Assembly (NCBI GenBank): GCA_034440635.1
Contig: JAOTON010001028.1
Location: forward strand, 1,747,501 to 1,811,500
Reading direction: 5' to 3'
DNA from: Lepas anatifera
Lineage: Eukaryota > Arthropoda > Thecostraca > Lepadidae
Length of the DNA: 64,000 nt
Part shown: positions 12,045 to 24,412 of the stretch, in pieces
Layout of the letters: the number at the start of each line of letters is the position of its first letter
How positions within the stretch are numbered: position 1 is the first letter of the stretch
Position numbers and translations under genes: made by a program
The notes under the pieces: model-generated
Seen by the model: only the letters and a program-made list of their open reading frames with translations
What the model was told of the DNA's origin: nothing
Databases searched by the model: none

Positions 12045-12440
12045 TGGACAGCAATGGCTTCTACGAGACATTGAATTCAAGGTTTGAGGCAGCGTGTTGC
12101 ACATTTTCCCTTCGCAGGATAATGTGACATGCAGACTCAGACTCTGAAGGTAAACTGCCCAAAATTGGGATGATATTGCTTGAATGGATTTTATATGACC
12201 TTTTAAGTGCATGGCTTCAAAATTAAACTCAAAGATGGCATGGTTGTTTTGGCCTGTAAATTGGTCTGTTGGAAGACATTAAATTTAAAGTGAGGTTTGA
12301 GACAGTGTGTTGTACATTTTGCCTTGACAGGTTAATGTGATATTCACTCTCAAAGGCTGAAGGAAATCTGGACAAAATTGATATTTCATTGCTTGAATTA
12401 ATGTCATTTGACATTTCATGTGTAGGATTTCAAAAGAAGT
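12045..12440. repeat. diverged tandem duplication, about 190-bp unit
   Basis: Two units share, in order, 'acattgaattcaa/acattaaattta', 'ggtttgag.cag.gtgttg.acatttt.cctt', 'aatgtga', 'aaggt/aaggaa' and 'tt.attgcttgaat'. Identity looks near 70 percent. The function is unknown. Confidence 0.55.
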
Positions 12441-13440
12441 GTAGGATTGTGCAGGTGTCAGTAATATCTTATAGAACCTGCCCCCATCCATCACCCCAGC
12501 CCTAGTGTTTTTGAAGGAACTGATCTGACTAAAAGGTTTGCTGTTCCTTACTATAGAAATGTAGCAGCAGCGGGCCCGACAGGAAAAATTGGTTTTCTTG
12601 AAGGTGAAGATCCTTGAAGGAAACTAATTTTGAAGGATTAGATTGAATTGTGAAGGATTGGTGGGGCTATATTCAGTTGGATGATTTGTTATTTGGCATG
12701 TGCACCATTTTACCATTGCAAAGCCATTGGCTTATTATTTAAGTAGTTAAATAGTAAACTAAGCATATTATGTGGATTCATGAACCTTATTTCCACTTTT
12801 TAAGTTGACAGCATCAAGCATTGACTTACGCTATTGTGTTGCAATTGCCACTAGTTGACTTAAGGGATAACCTGCGGGTATAATTGTTGGCTGATAGCAG
12901 CCTGGTAAATGTGGAGAAATCATAATAGTTTGTGTATGTCCGAGTGATTTTTTCAGTCAGTCACATGATTATGGGATATTTGTGCTTTACTCTAAGGAAG
13001 TGATTGTATAAGCTTTAAACGGCCATGCTCAAGCAGATATTTGTATTTCATTATTTCCTAGTGTCTCAATGGATTAAATCATGCTGGTTCAACAGAAATA
13101 TAAAATTCTGGACCTAATCCTGCTAAAAGATATGTCTTGGTAGAGAGCATTTGGTATTTTTCTGGAAGGCATTGCCTGACAAACAAGGATTCAGCACTAT
13201 CAGAACTACTTTAAGATTGGTAATTAACCCCCAATTTCCATTGAGAATATGTTTTGGCTTGCGGAGCTATTCCAAATTTTTCAGCCTTCAAAAGCTTTCC
13301 AATTTCATATGTGCATGTGATGCTTGAGTGGAATGATTTGAACCAGAATATTAGCTGTGAACTGCCAGTTATCATGTGTCTGTTTTCCTACATTTTATTT
13401 GCTTAAAATGTGAGGTATTGCAGGGATTTGTAGCCGCCTA
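12441..13440. other. unassigned AT-rich DNA
   Basis: Nothing recognisable on either strand. Confidence 0.4.
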
Positions 13441-13660
13441 CACTGGCAGATCCAGGGGGCCATTGCCTCCCCCAGCCCTCCATGCTCCAAAGTCCCCCTT
13501 TGCCCCTCGATTTAAAAAAAACGAATGTTTTACCCCATGTTGAGTTCCGTTGCCCCCCCACAAGCTTTCAATATTCAAAAATGTAAAAATTAAAATTTTC
13601 TTTAGTACAAAACTGCATTCAGTCTTTCCCTGAATTTCCTTAAGAAAGCTGATCATTTTT
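13441..13660. mobile_element. single end of a CAGTGGCGGATC-type element
   Basis: 'cactggcagatccagggggccattgcc' followed by C-runs is the usual left terminus of this family. A matching right end was not found, so the element is truncated. Confidence 0.4.
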
Positions 13661-13679
13661 GAAATGCATGTAGGTACCT

Positions 13680-13800
13680 ACTGACCCTGGTAAGGCTGGA
13701 AATCTCTTCTCGATTCAGGGGGTCCTGGGTGGGTTAAAACCAGCACAGCAATACAGGCCCTATACAAACACCATGGGAGACCCAAAATCCAGAGGGTCCT
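13680..13800. repeat. dispersed repeat shared with 59884-59965
   Basis: Both places read a 'ctgg.aaggctgga.atctcttctcgat.caggggg' block followed by 'ggtgggttaa' or 'ggtgggctaa' and 'caatacag.cc'. The type is unknown. Confidence 0.5.
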
Positions 13801-14660
13801 GACCCCCCAAACCCCTGGGATCTCTACCCATGGACTCTGGGGCGGGGGGGGCAGACACGAATTCGGACTTCGGGTGGGGATCCAGGATCTGTTGGGCCTC
13901 CTGAAACCAACAGTAGGTTTAGTCATATGTGTAGCTACAGCAAAAATTAACATACAAGAGGTGGTTAAATATTTCAAAAGTTGCATTGTCCAATAAGACT
14001 GAAGTGGCGCACTATTCAAACCTCGAAGAAAGCACTTGACCCGTAATCTTGGAAGATACATTCCTTCTGATATTATGTTTATAGATTAAATAAAATATGA
14101 AATGGGAAAGATTAGGCTGAAAGCCTAATAAAAAACACACAAAAACTCCGGACCGGTTCAAGCAAAATACCTTCGGCTCAAATCAAAACAAGCGGATGTC
14201 AATAGTGATGGAAAACATTGTTTACATCCGCGGGCAACTGGTTTACTCAATATTAATAAATATTACTGAATACATTTATGGTCACGGAAACTAATCTTAA
14301 AAGAGAAAAGTTAAATATAAAAAGGCCAGTATGTATGCATTCTATATTTAAAAGGAAAAATTAACTATGCCATGTGAGGAAGCTAGCAAGGTAAATACCC
14401 ATCTCTATTTCTACCCGATGATTCACACACGTATGACACGATGTCCGATAACACACTTTTTACACACTGAGCAAGAAAAACCTCGTCAACCATGAAAATG
14501 TGGGACCACCTTGAAATAGAGTCGCGTGACCCCTGAGGTGTCAAGCAAGGCTTCTGATTGGTTTAAAAACCGAGGACCGGGCTCCGGTCCTCGCTAGTGA
14601 CCGGTGGTCCCCATAAGTCCGTTGTGTAAACTAACGATGTCCCCATAAGTCACGGAAAAC
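13801..14660. other. unassigned DNA
   Basis: No gene is supported. The segment 14566-14600 has a GGACCGG/CCGGTCC inverted pair and shares 'ccgaggaccggg' with the region next to the 6.7-kb CA tract. Confidence 0.35.
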
Positions 14661-14665
14661 AAACG

Positions 14666-14823
<158 letters not shown>

Positions 14824-14900
14824 GTGACAATAACAATCGGCTACGTAGCCTGGCCCCATTTCTGCTGGTGATGATAATCAAATGTTTTATATAAGCAATG

Positions 14901-15088
14901 TTTTATAATAATTTTTGGGGCTTATCGACGCACCAACAGCCAGAGTCAAATGGCGTCGCCAACTCTTTCCCTGTTGGAAGGGTTTCTCAGGAGCCAGTTT
15001 GCTCCTTGTTCAGGGAAGCCGCCGGGCCTTGAGCCCGGGTCGGCTGCGTGGCAGACAGCTACGCTGACCACTCCACTACCGCGTCCCC
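14901..15088 (-). mobile_element. SINE-2, complete tRNA-derived copy
   Basis: The element is flanked by an exact 11-base target duplication, tataagcaatg, at 14890-14900 and 15089-15099. On the minus strand it begins GGGGACGCGGTAGTGGAGTG, with a pol III A-box-like TAGTGGAGTGG and a B-box-like GGGCTCAAGGCCC. It then has a body with the inverted pair 'gtcgcc…ggcgac', and ends in a short AT-rich tail. Length is about 188 bases. This is the reference copy for the relics at 1588 and 29702. Confidence 0.85.
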
Positions 15089-15099
15089 TATAAGCAATG

Positions 15100-18000
15100 G
15101 TTAAAAAAAAATTGGTTCTAACCTATTTATAGCCTAAGTACGCCTTGGACGTCTGCCATTCCATAAAAATTTTTATGTGGGATCGCAAAATTAAACCTTT
15201 TGAATGTCGGATTGATGTGCCCGGGTGCAGGGTTCCACATAAATGTCTGCATTTTAGGACGCTAAGCCGAGTATTCTGTATGATACACACCCAGATTGCT
15301 GACTCATGGGTCGAGGAAACTGCCTAGTTTTGCATGCACGTATGTATCTTGGACCGAAACAGTCTCACATTCCTCAGACTGGGTACATTTTGGTCCTGAA
15401 AATAAGGACCATTTCATCGGCCAGCCAGTCTTCGTAAGACAGACAGAGCAGCTTGAGTCACATCCAGCGTGTCTGGTTTCGCAGACAGTTTGGCGCTATC
15501 TGTTCCGTGAGGCAGACAGGGTGGCTCTAGGAATAGACAGCGTGTCTAGTGTAGCAGACAGCTTGGCACTGTCGATGGAAGCCGTATTTTTCCTCGACAA
15601 GCCTTGCGTGACGGAAGGGCATGCATTTGCCATACAGCGACGCAGAAATGCACTCGACCCCGGACTGGGGAGTGCTGGGTGAAATAATGGGTTTAGTGAA
15701 CTGTCTAAAAATTATCAGAACCATGGAGATAGCCTCAGTGTTTCGAGATCTCATATTTTCGATCTAATTCGAGACCCATGCACATGCTCACAAGCCCAAG
15801 GCTCCTAATAGGGCCCAAATTTATGGTTTTATTTGTTCTCAGCAGCAAGCCAATTACATAATCCAATAGACTTATTTGGGATACAAAATAAGAAATCAGA
15901 TTTTTTCTCTTGAAAAGCATGAAAAGCATCGTAAGATAGCGAACATGTGCTGGTTATAGTTCTGGATAGGTAAACATTGCTCCACTTCAATCGATGGAGC
16001 AGTTTACTCAAAGAACCCCTTCAATAAGAATGCTCTCGGGTGTTTCACATGAACTAACAACAAAACCAGAGTTATCTAGTGGTTGAACCAGAGTTATCCA
16101 GTCATCGGCCCCACCCTGTTCTGTGTTTCAGTCTCTTGTCCCCAAGACAGACACCAGATAGGCCAGCGCGGCAGACGGCACGGCTCCGGCCCCCAGGGCC
16201 GCGGCGTCACACTGTTTGTGTCGTGAAGCGCCCACCTCCGCCCCCGGAATCGATGCGGCTCAGGTTCGGGGCTCTTAGCGGGCCCGTTACACGCACGTCG
16301 GCGACACAGGTCTGCCTGCGGCCGCCGGCCTCGAGGCTATAAGTCACCGGCCCGACGGCGGTTTTAATGGAGTCTCGAAACAGCTGCATAGCTCGTGGCA
16401 ACAACAGCCGCGGTCTCGTCCTTTAGCGCTGCCAGATATTTCTGTGGTTAGGGCTATATCAGCATCAACACGGCAACGCGATCTTTCGGCAGTCGATTAC
16501 TTCATTTGTCGAGGTAATATTACACTTCAATGGGATTTGAACCGAGCTAACAGAAGTGCAAAGTGTGTCGAAAAACGCTGGTTTTTAGTTTTAATTTTAT
16601 AACGGCTGGCGGCGGATGCGCAGATCTTGAAGCGGGAGAGTTTGTATCCGATGTGGTCGATTCCTGCTTCAAATACGTGCGGTTCTTTCGAAAACCGTGA
16701 GTTCTAGGACGAATAATACATCAATTTTTCACGCGGCTGTCGCACTCCAAATCTCATTACAAAGGCACTGCATTCCCTTTACCCCGGTTGGGCTCGATTC
16801 CGGCGATTCTGGGTGCACGCGCCAGCGTTAGCACTGTGCAGCGGAGGTGGAAACCCATGCACGACGGAGTTCGCGAAGCATAGCTCCGGTGTTGACTACA
16901 GGAGGGGAGCAGCCCTGCAAATTTACATTTAACGAGTGTAACAGGACTGCACCATAGTTATAAAAACCGTGTCGAGAAGGGGAAACTGTAGTTTTGCTGC
17001 GGTTTTGCTAATTTCTATGTTTTATGGACGTGAGTAGGCGGCGGCTGGTCACTGGCCTGCCAAAAACACCACCTCGCACGGAAATGATAGTGATAGCAAG
17101 GGCGACAAACATTTCGTCTGTCTCGGGAGGTTACCAAACCAGCTCTGGGATACACTGCCGCAACTGTCTGATTTCTGGCAATAGTCGATGATAAGTGAGT
17201 CGTTTATATACTGAGCTTTTGGCCAACCTTGCTGGTTTTTCATCTCTACGACCGCTCGTGGAGGGGCGTTAACGACGTGTCGTCTACCGTGGGAAGCAGA
17301 CAAGGACGCCTCTGTGTTGGGACTGTGCACGCCAGTGCAATATGCTGCCCAGGATCCTGCAGGATCAGGAACGACGCGACTCTGGATGGCGTCTGGGTAG
17401 CAGCAGCTACACAGAACGCCCATAAATACCATGACAGAATTATAACTTAGTCGAAAGAGGTGATTTACTTACGCATGAAGTGCCTTAGACACGGGTAACA
17501 AACCGGGTCCTGGTTTTTGTCATATACACGTGCCTGTCGATCATTTTTTATCTTTCAGACATACTTTCAGACATACACCGAAGTAAAGCACTTCCGTGTA
17601 CATGACAAAGCCTTCACATTAGTATTTGCGTGCAGAACAAATAGGAGTGCTTCTTAACCTTGGGTCACCACGTGCCAGTTTATTATAAAGGCTCTTTCCT
17701 AAGAGAAAGGAGAATAAATTCCGGTTTCCCCAATGAGGCCGACACTTCTTAAGTAGCGTCGCATGCGAGCGCGGCGCGTGCGACCGTGCAGCGCCCTTAA
17801 AAAACGCGCTGAGAGCGTCAGACCGTGTTGTGCACTGACAAGTGGTGGGTGTGTATCCCTCGCGGGGCAGAGTAGACCGACAACACTTGGGATGTCCTGC
17901 TACAATTGCCAATACTAAATTTCACCTAGAAACATGCCTGAAAAATTGACGCAGATAGCGTCTTAGGATGTTTCTTGAATTACTTACAACACATGCAAGA

Positions 18001-18780
18001 GGAATGCCTGATCCCAAACTTCGAAAGATTCATGGATCAGTTTGGCAAGCAATGCAATCGTTTTGTCAGCGCCTAATAATTCAGCGCCATTTCTTACACC
18101 AGGTATTTAAGAGTGATTTTCAGTCCTGCAATGTTTGGTCTAAATAAAAGTTGATTTTTTTAAAGCTCGGGCAAGCCATTGAACACCAAAGCTTAGCCTT
18201 AGCAAAGGAACTTTGCACTACTTACGCAGGAGAGCTGATAATGCGTTTAAGAAACCTTTTAAACAGTTTTGCATTTTCTGAATAAGATTATTGTTCTTCC
18301 GAGAGTCCCTGAAATTGGTACAACATCTTAGCTGAGAGCTCTTAAGGCATGCGAGATTTAGTTTGATGCTCGTATCAGAGCTTTGAAATGTATTATTTTT
18401 GCTAGACAGAAGAATTTTAAGAAGTATATCCCGTTTTAATATAAAAAACGCTGATAGCTATGAACTGCGATAAAAAGGTTCTAAACATTGTTTGCCCGAT
18501 TACGCTAGTCAACAAAATTTAACTTTTGTCATGGATCCAATATAAAATAGTTCGTTTCTAGGGTAATTTGTGGCGCCGAACACGAATCTGGCAGCAGAAA
18601 TGCCGTATCAGATCAGAAATTTGAGATCTAGTATGTCTATGTGTCGTCTTTGTGCAAGCCTTCTTGGCATCAGTGACATTGACAGTGCAAAACCCAAGAG
18701 GTCTAGGAAAATGAACGATTAGGTGTTTGTGTAGGCTAGGGTATTCTATCTTAAACCCGATTTTCATAGACCTAGGTCAA
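15100..18780. other. unassigned DNA, locally GC-rich at 16.1-16.45 kb
   Basis: Frames at 15296-15682 and 17049-17432 have no recognised motif. 15430-15580 repeats 'cagacag' several times. 16140-16400 is CpG-rich, like a promoter region, but no exon could be attached to it. Confidence 0.35.
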
Positions 18781-18934
18781 TATATTCAATGTAAAACGAG
18801 GCCATAACGGTCAAATTATGTATGTGCTGGGTAGCCATTGGGAAATGCCGTGATTATGCGATGAGAAGCCGGATATGGAGAGAAAGTGGCGTAAAGTAAC
18901 AGAGGAAAGGTCTGAGGCAATGTTCTCTGAAACT

Positions 18935-19265
18935 TTTAGATCAAGGTCGTTCAAGGACATTGACCTTTGACGTCAAAATATTACATTTGGCCTATAACTT
19001 GTACTGCAACTAGCACTATGGCAACCGTCGGGCGGAAAATAAGGTTTGACCTTGACCCATGATCTTTGTCTTGAACCTGCGACTTTGAGCTCAAGATTGA
19101 GTGACCTAGCGTATGACGTCATGGCATGATATACGTCATATTAGGTGGCATCATCCGACCAAAGGCACAAGGGTCAATTACCTTGAAATGGTGGTATGAC
19201 CTTGACCTGACTTTTTACTTAGACTCGACCTTCAAGGGAGGTGACTCTGACATAAAATCCTTATC
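18935..19265. repeat. cluster of TGACCTTGA / AGGTCA and TGACGTCA words
   Basis: The segment contains several nuclear-receptor-type half-sites (tcaaggtcg, ttgacctttgac, tttgaccttgacc, atgaccttgacc, gaccttcaag) and cAMP-response-like words: tgacgtca near 18968, atgacgtcat near 19115 and tacgtcata near 19133. The same half-sites are crowded in the TTAA elements, so this is probably an old relative rather than a dedicated enhancer. No TTAA-bounded ends were found. Confidence 0.45.
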
Positions 19266-19927
19266 ATATAATGTTGCGACGTCACCTCTCAGTCTACAAT
19301 ACCGGCAAGCTTGTGCGACCGAGCGCAAACCTTGTTCAATGTATGTACATACAATGTTCATGCGCTTGAATACGAGGTAGTCTTTCGTTGCAATAACTTC
19401 ACATGTATATTGATAAGCTGCATTGTCTGGGCGCAGATAATCCGGATTCTCGACATTCTTGATCTATATTTTTCCACAAAAGGTTAGGCTGATGACAGTG
19501 TGTGGAAAGTGTAGGGGCTATACAACAGGTATGCTCTGGAGAAGAAACCAGGTCCGCTGGCAAAAAACGGTTACTAAATTTGAAATCAGCAGTATCGAAA
19601 TAGGCAGAAACAGGTGTTCACGTGCCGGATCCATTTTGTCCGTTGACCAGTGTTATCAATGGGGTTTTCAAGAGACGGGTTCTTGTAGATTTATAAAGTT
19701 CTGAAGTGGTTTTGAGTGTACTGTGAAATTCTGATGAAGAACTGAACTCGCACTCATCAGTTTTCGGGACATAGTGTTTTGGTCCAGTCATTCTTAAGTT
19801 GGTGCCATCAAACGTGTTGGTGCCATCAAACGTGTAGAAACAAAATGAAGGCAGGGTGAAATCCACTTACTCTTCATGCCTTCCCAAACTTTCATATTGG
19901 ATAAAAATAGCTAAAGCATTTTGTCTG

Positions 19928-19930
<3 letters not shown>
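19266..19930. other. unassigned DNA
   Basis: No gene is supported. A 15-base word, gtgccatcaaacgtg, is directly repeated near 19802 and 19820. Confidence 0.4.

Positions 19931-19931
<1 letters not shown>

Positions 19932-19967
<36 letters not shown>
19932..19967. repeat. (TA)n microsatellite
   Basis: About 18 TA units. Confidence 0.95.
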
Positions 19968-19969
<2 letters not shown>

Positions 19970-21990
19970 TAATATTTTATCATACATATGTATACCTAAA
20001 TCAAGAATGTTTAAGAACTTTAACTTTAGAATTAAAGCCATTTTCCACAAGATTTGGAAAAATGATAAAATAATTTGAAATCAATGTACTAATGAACCTG
20101 ATGAAGCCTCAACGGCGCTATATCGTCATTTATAATTCAAGTTTTTCTTCCTTTTCCGAAATGCTACGGGAAATGTTCAGTATTCATAAATTCACACAAA
20201 CAATATGATCCTCAGAAAAGAACTTTAAATCCTAAAAAAATTAACAGGTAGCAAACCTAATGGGTTTTAAGACTTTGCAATTGTCCGGGACACATTGTTC
20301 AATGCCACGATATGTGGCAAGCACAGGGCGTATGATTGTCGAGATCTTTGGAGCTTATTTGACTGTCCTCCACTTCGATGTAAATTATCCTCAAACTTTC
20401 AGGGGTTGGGGGAGAAGTTGGAATAGGAAAAACCAGGTGATGGGGTAAAAATTGCAATTATTTAAAAACAAATGTGCCAAAATTGGCAAGAAGTGGGTAA
20501 ATTTCGCCTGCTTTGAGCGGGGGTAAGGCCGGATTTAACCCCTGGATCCTTCCCTCCTTTCCCTTCACCTTGTCTTCGATATCGTCCTGTTTTCCACCTT
20601 AGAACCTAGTTGGAATCATCGGTTCATGGGAAGTCGTATAAGTGCCAAGCTGGACTTCAGTTGGCGTGATCGTATTCTGCATACCACATAGGTATCACCC
20701 GTTTTACGAATAAGAGCTGGCATTTCAATAAATTATAGTCCAGGTGGTTCTAAGTTCGACTTTACATGGTAGGAAACTGTCTTCAATAATTGTTATTACA
20801 AATCACTAACAGAATTCTTGCAACGAGGAACCTTAAACATCCGGAGTTTAGAAGAGATGGCCTCTGTTCTTGTTTTCCAATATGTTTCAGCTTCTGTACT
20901 TTTGTGAACAATCACCCTAAGGTACAGGGCAGCTCCACGTACTGAATAGCGCCTGCTGTTTACAGCCCCGTATGGCTGGAAACGACACCACATGCTTTTT
21001 AATTCCCATGAAATCTGTTGTACACTACAAATATTTGACAACTGAATCAGAATCTCCAATTGAGCGCTGGTTGTAAAAACACAATTGGAGACCTGGTGAC
21101 TCAAATGGAAGCAGCCAGGCAGAACAAACTATCCCATTGACCTTGGCTAGGTGTGCCCGGTATGCCACTCAAAACAAAAACGATGGGCTTCGTCCGCACT
21201 GGTCTTAGGATATCAGTAAAATGTGCACGTTTCTGGCAAAAGAACAAGAGAAAACCTTAACAAAATGAGGCATGTACTTTTAAAGCTTAACAGCGTGAAA
21301 CTGCGGTGGCAGCTTTTCGATTCAAAAGGCGTGACTGTTTCGCATATCATGCATGCGGGCAGTGCATATGCAGTGCATGGAGCATGGTGAGCATCATGTC
21401 AACTTGCTCAGTGCGACGGCGTCGCCACAACGGGTCCTAGTGTATATGCGGGGAGGGGGAGGCACCATCTCTACTCTCAGAAAGTGACGCGTCGCCCCGT
21501 CTCCCATTTTCCCCAAAAATACATTTTTGCAAATGAATGTTGCCTTCAAAATAGTTAAGAATGCCGGGAGATAAGCATGCACATGTTAAATTAATTGTTT
21601 TTGTAATTTCTTGATGAAATAGATTTGTTTAATACGACATATCCGTGTAGCTTTCGTAACTGGCTGAACAAATTCAGCCAAAATCTGGCGATAGGTTTTA
21701 ATTCACGGGCTCACCCCGCTTGAAAAACATACCAATGCCTGGAACTCAGTCTTCATATACAAATCGTGGTACATCTAAAAAAATAAGAACGAGCAAGGCA
21801 GGGGAAATCATTTATTTACCATACACATGGTGCTGAAAAAAAAACAATTATAATTCACAATGATCACTCAGTGATATAGGATATCCTGTGATGGATACAA
21901 CCCATATATGACAACAAACACTCATAAAAGGAAGCCATTGGTCAACTCACCTGAGCCCTACCACGGGGGAGTAGTCAGGCGTCCCTCAAG
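19968..21990. other. unassigned DNA
   Basis: Nothing recognisable. Frames are short and have no domain signature. Confidence 0.4.
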
Positions 21991-21999
21991 GGCGGACTC

Positions 22000-22735
22000 A
22001 GAGCCCGCAGCGTGACCCAATGACGTCTTCACGCCAGGGGTCGGACTGCACGGGCGGAAGCGCCCCTCGGGCGACGGCGCACATCAGCACCTCACTCGTC
22101 TGGAGGATCCAGGAGGAAGCCGGGTACTCGGACTAGGGTCCTGAATCCAACCCTTTTTAGCGCTGGAATTCCACGGTGACAGGTGCAGTGGCAGTGACAA
22201 AGTGTCTGGGTCTGCCGGCACGTGTCTCCTACTCACGCACACACGCACGCTACACTGGAGTGACTGCCCCACACCTGTGCAGGCCTGGTAACGACAGCCA
22301 CGCTGCAGTACCAGCCACCGTAACTTGCAGCACGCGCGCCGCTCCACTTCCGGTGCGATACTGCCGCCGCGCCCCCGGCGGTTGTGGCAGCACTGGCCGT
22401 GTGCCCTGGGGCGGTGTGTAGCCCCCGGCGGGCAGGGGAGCTCACCTGGCGGCCGCCGCCGCCGCCGCCGCCGCCCGCGGGTGCCCGCAGGATCGATGGT
22501 GGACTGGCTTTGGAGGCCGTTATGGACAGTGCAGCCGCCACGCGTGACAATTAGCCGACGAACAGGCCGACCGGGCCGACGAGACCCGACCGGGGCACGG
22601 GCTTTGTGCCTGCCAGCATCAGAGTATCAGCGCAGAAGGGCGTGTGTTGAGTCCAGCGGCGCGAATGACGGACATTTCCAACCGGTAGCCCAGGCCTGCC
22701 ACAGATCACTTCTTCCGGTCAGCCCACATTGAGGA
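22000..22735. promoter_or_regulatory. GC-rich, CpG-rich island with (CCG)n run
   Basis: This is the most CpG-dense block outside exon 1 of the 34.8-kb gene. It has eight or so CCG/GCC units at about 22450-22475. On the minus strand the run ends GGCCGCCAG|GTGAGC, a strong splice-donor match at 22439-22445. The frame before it has an upstream stop and no ATG, so any exon here would be 5' untranslated. A minus-strand promoter with a non-coding first exon is a reasonable guess, not shown. Confidence 0.35.
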
Positions 22736-22952
22736 CTTACTAGCATCGGCCAAGCTTTTAACGCGCTCCAAAAGGGCCCGAGAACAGCTCGTGTGGAAGT
22801 TCAGAGTAAATGATACCCAAAGCAGCAGCATCAGGGATGTGGACTTTTATCTCTTTGCGGGTGTCCCCGCACCCCCAATGATGAACTGGCCACCCCCAGT
22901 GGTGATTTTGGCACCCCCAATCAAAAGGTGCAGCAACGTCCTAATGAAGCGC

Positions 22953-23173
22953 TTAAGAAGAGGAAATTATCAACCGTACGTGTTCCACAGTGTTATAGTC
23001 GCATTCTGCATCGACCTACAACCTAATATTCTACCAAGCAACGGAAATCCGCAGGCATAATGGACAATTAGTAGTGAATGCATGTATATCTTCAAGATAT
23101 CGTAATGCATACTCCATAATTAGTAGTAATGCAGTCACAAGCTCAGGCTACTAGATCGACTCATAGGACTTAA
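22953..23173. repeat. left copy of 0.2-kb direct repeat flanking the TTAA element
   Basis: The segment starts TTAAgaagaggaaatt and ends ggacTTAA. The same segment, about 85-90 percent alike and with many 1-4-base indels, follows the element at 24200-24412. Both copies are bounded by TTAA at each end. Confidence 0.85.
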
Positions 23174-24203
23174 CCCGCGCCCCACCGGGGGTCCGGCGCC
23201 ACCTTCGCCCCACCGGGGGGCCATCAATGGCCCCCCTCTAACTCCGAAAATATGGGCGTTAGCGCAAATCTGCAAAGTGCAATAGAAAGCTCGCGTGAAT
23301 TCAGTAAGAAATTACTTCGCATGTTTTAGTGCTCAGGTCAATGGTTTGACCTCCAGAGGTCAAATTAGGTCAAGATCGGCTATTTTCACTCAAATATGCA
23401 ATGATTAAGCAAACTGGGCATAACTCTTATGTCATTAGAGCTATTGAGGCCTGGTAAAGTACATTTGATAGGAAATTGTCAGTACTTTTTCCGCTATGTG
23501 GAACGTAAAGACCTCCCGCCAGTGGTTTGACCGCCAGAGGTCACCTCGTGACCTAATATGACCTGAGGTCACGAAAGGTCAAAAAGTGACCTTGCCGTAA
23601 ATCAAATGAAAGCCAGTGACAAGACAAACACGATGGTGTTTGTTTCATTGCTCTAGCTCAATTAGGTCAAAAGTTATTGTCAAAATACTGTTTTTGACCT
23701 CTGGTGACCTTGGATGACCTTAGAAAAGTCAAAGGGCAAATATAACCCCTGGGATCCGTGAAAGGGTGTCCAAAAACGTTGTTCTGAGCAGTCTGAGTAT
23801 TTGCAATCATTTTTGTGGCTTTTATATCATGAAACAGGTTTTCCCCATGCTTTTCCAATGGGAGAGGTCGCCTCGTGACCTGACCTCAGGGCACGAAATC
23901 GAAAAATCCCGGATATACACCTTGTAGACCCTGAAGGGGTCATGAAGTGTAGGAAGTTTCAAATCGATCGACTTTGAAATTTAGCTCTTACAGAGCTCTA
24001 AAGTTGAAGTGAGGTGACCTTGGTTGACCTCGTCTGGTGACCCTGACCTTGGGTGACCCGGGGTAAAAAATTTCAGGGATGATGGGAAAATGATGCAGTG
24101 AGAGGTAGAGCTCTCAACCGCGGTGCTGCGCCTCGTCGTTTTTCTGCTATCCTGGAAAAACCTTAGGGGGGCCATCGATGGCCCCCGGTGGGGCGAGGGT
24201 TAA
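23170..24203 (+). mobile_element. piggyBac-like non-autonomous element, family A (intact)
   Basis: It is bounded by TTAA on both sides. The left end is TTAACCCGCGCCCCACCGG and the right end is GGTGGGGCGAGGGTTAA. Sub-terminal features are a repeat of the CGCCCCACCGGGGG block on the left, GGGGGCCATCGATGGCCCCC-type palindromes, and a ctgcgcctcgtcgttttt motif about 80 bases from the right end. It holds no transposase (the 63-codon frame is not one). The interior is packed with AGGTCA/TGACCT words, including TGACCT-tggt-TGACCT (a direct repeat with 4-base spacing) near 24015-24030. Confidence 0.88.
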
Positions 24204-24412
24204 AGAAGAGGAAATTATCAACCAGTACGTGTTCCACAGTGTTATGTGCATCTGCATCTGACCTACAACCTAATATTCTAGCAACGGAAATTCGAGGCAT
24301 AATGGACAATTAGCGTGAATGTATGTATATACTTGAGTATCGTAATGCATACCCATAATTAATTATTAATGCAGTCCAAAGCTCAGCGTCACTAGATCGA
24401 CTTAGGACTTAA
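24200..24412. repeat. right copy of 0.2-kb direct repeat
   Basis: This is the partner of 22953-23173. It runs from the TTAA closing the element to the next TTAA at 24409-24412. It contains 'acctacaacctaatattct' and 'cataatggacaattag' in common with the left copy. Confidence 0.85.

Noticed and set aside
15000..15088. Possible minus-strand tRNA gene
   Set aside because: It is the head of SINE-2, with an 11-base target duplication around the whole element.
22233..22550. Gly-run protein exon on the minus strand
   Set aside because: The frame starts at TTG after an in-frame stop and has no ATG; kept only as a possible untranslated exon.
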